From the NCBI RefSeq assembly GCF_024345225.1, contig NZ_BROD01000001.1:744001-808000 (forward strand): a DNA stretch of 64,000 bases. The letters are read 5' to 3'. The notes beneath the pieces were generated by a model that was not told the DNA's origin, made no database searches, and saw nothing but the letters and a program-made list of their open reading frames with translations. Made by a program: the position numbers and the translations under genes. This DNA is from Clostridium sp. TW13. GTDB taxonomy: Bacteria > Bacillota > Clostridia > Clostridiales > Clostridiaceae. Of this stretch, positions 63,091-64,000 are shown piece by piece (positions within the stretch are counted from its first letter, which is position 1; the number at the start of each line of letters is the position of its first letter).

Positions 63091-64000
63091 ATGAGAGTTA
63101 CAAATAGAATGTTAGCAAATAACTTTCTAACAGACATGAGAAATAATCTTTCAAACTTAAAAACTGTGCAATCACAACTTTCATCAGGAAAAGAAATACG
63201 CAAACCATCAGATGATCCGTTTAAGGTTGCAAGAAGTATGGAATTGTATTCAGGTATACAAGCGAATAAGCAATATAATGAAAATATTAAGGATACATCT
63301 AACTGGCTTGATGCAACAGATACATCATTAGATCAGATAACAAATAATATGCAAAGAGTAAGGGAACTTCTTGTTAGTGCTGGTAATGCAGCTTATGGTT
63401 CAGATGAAAGATTAGCAATAAAGGATGAGTTGAATCAAAGGATAGAAGAAGTTGGACAAATATTAAATACTAACTTTGATGGCAAGTATCTTTTTGGCGG
63501 AACAAAGGTAACATCAACCCCAGTTGCGGTAAAGGCAGATTTAAATGGAAATAATAGAATAGCGTTTGCTGGTAAAGATGGTTCTGAGTTAGTACCAGGT
63601 ACTGGAGATCCAAATACAGATAATCAATTAAAGATGTTATCTACAAAGTTAAATACTGAAGTTTCTCAAGGAGTTTCTATGGACTATAATGTAACATCTT
63701 CTGAGCTTCTTAGTTTTACAAATGAGAAAGGAAAATCTATTAATGTATCAGATTTGTTAAATCAAATTGTAAATAATTTAGATGATCCATCTCAAGATGC
63801 AAAAAATAAGATTACTGGGGATAATCTTCAAGGAATTACGGATACTATTACTAATCTCTTAAAGGTAAGAGCAGAAGTAGGTGCAAAACAAAATAGAATG
63901 GAATCGGCTCAAGAAAAGAATCAGTCTGAAAATTATAATTTAACTGATATACTTTCTTCAAATGAAGATATAGATTATACAGAAAAGATGATGGATTATT
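63091..64000 (+). CDS. flgL: Flagellar hook-associated protein 3 FlgL (3' end outside window)
   Basis: An open frame of at least 303 codons from ATG 63091 to the window edge, preceded by AGGAGG at 63079-63084. It starts MRVTNRMLANNFLTDMRNNL, the flagellin/FlgL N-terminal pattern, with LSSGKEIRKPSDDPF near residue 31 and a long helical stretch to about 130. NTNFDGKYLFGGT near 124 is the FlgL D1 signature. Only the C-terminal part is missing. Second junction protein between hook and filament, following flgK by 11 nt. Confidence 0.92.
   Translation, partial: MRVTNRMLANNFLTDMRNNLSNLKTVQSQLSSGKEIRKPSDDPFKVARSMELYSGIQANKQYNENIKDTSNWLDATDTSLDQITNNMQRVRELLVSAGNAAYGSDERLAIKDELNQRIEEVGQILNTNFDGKYLFGGTKVTSTPVAVKADLNGNNRIAFAGKDGSELVPGTGDPNTDNQLKMLSTKLNTEVSQGVSMDYNVTSSELLSFTNEKGKSINVSDLLNQIVNNLDDPSQDAKNKITGDNLQGITDTITNLLKVRAEVGAKQNRMESAQEKNQSENYNLTDILSSNEDIDYTEKMMDY

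Overview
The window is AT-rich, densely coded DNA of a motile, anaerobic, low-G+C Gram-positive bacterium. It is most likely a Clostridium sensu stricto (cluster I) species. The evidence is a pyruvate:ferredoxin/flavodoxin oxidoreductase with an adjacent flavodoxin, a clostridial chemotaxis/flagellar gene order (fapA-cheW-cheD-cheB-cheR-cheA-cheC-cheY-cheW-fliM-fliY then flgM-flgN-flgK-flgL), a FliY-type switch protein, topoisomerase IV of Firmicutes type, strong AGGAGG ribosome sites, and intrinsic terminators after most transcription units. No rRNA, tRNA, CRISPR array, phage gene or transposase was seen. The window reads as core chromosome.

Layout. 0.1-12 kb: a HAD phosphatase; a very large secreted GH13 amylase/pullulanase with a cell-wall anchor and a LacI/CcpA-type operator; a MATE efflux pump behind a leader peptide; an LTA-synthase-family protein; a glucose-family PTS IICB; and a convergent rhodanese gene. 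12.3-22 kb: a GT2 glycosyltransferase, then a nine-gene operon (aroF-aroB-aroA-aroC-pheA-aroE-aroK-aroQ-tyrA) encoding all seven shikimate steps to chorismate plus the Phe and Tyr branch enzymes. 22-32 kb: an ABC-F ATPase, a SulP transporter and glutamate synthase (gltB-gltD). 32-44 kb: a DUF1294 membrane protein, a second GT2 enzyme, parE-parC, a DJ-1/PfpI protein, an M16 peptidase, recJ and murG. 44-50 kb: flavodoxin and nifJ, a His/Cys-rich DUF1292 protein and a HAD-IB phosphatase. 50-64 kb: the chemotaxis and flagellar switch operon, then a sigma-D-type promoter and the hook-filament junction genes, with flgL running off the window end.

The most interesting signals lie in untranslated leaders. 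(1) The aro operon is preceded by a well-spaced promoter and a 40-codon ORF with a strong ribosome site, in which 10 of 13 consecutive residues are Phe, Tyr or Trp. An intrinsic terminator follows, with mutually exclusive 1:2, 2:3 and 3:4 pairings. This is the architecture of ribosome-mediated transcription attenuation, which is unexpected in a group where T-boxes and TRAP are the usual solutions. A caveat is that a one-base shift would turn the ORF into a small hydrophobic protein. (2) The MATE pump has an 11-codon leader peptide with a perfect extended Shine-Dalgarno sequence. The end of the leader forms a 12-bp hairpin that hides the pump's own ribosome site, as in drug-induced translational attenuators. 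(3) A short ORF takes the only good ribosome site ahead of the SulP gene. (4) A palindromic element with a conserved 3' block sits in the 5' leaders of the PTS gene, a glycosyltransferase and the DUF1294 gene.

All calls come from reading the sequence and knowledge of protein families. No database search or folding program was run.
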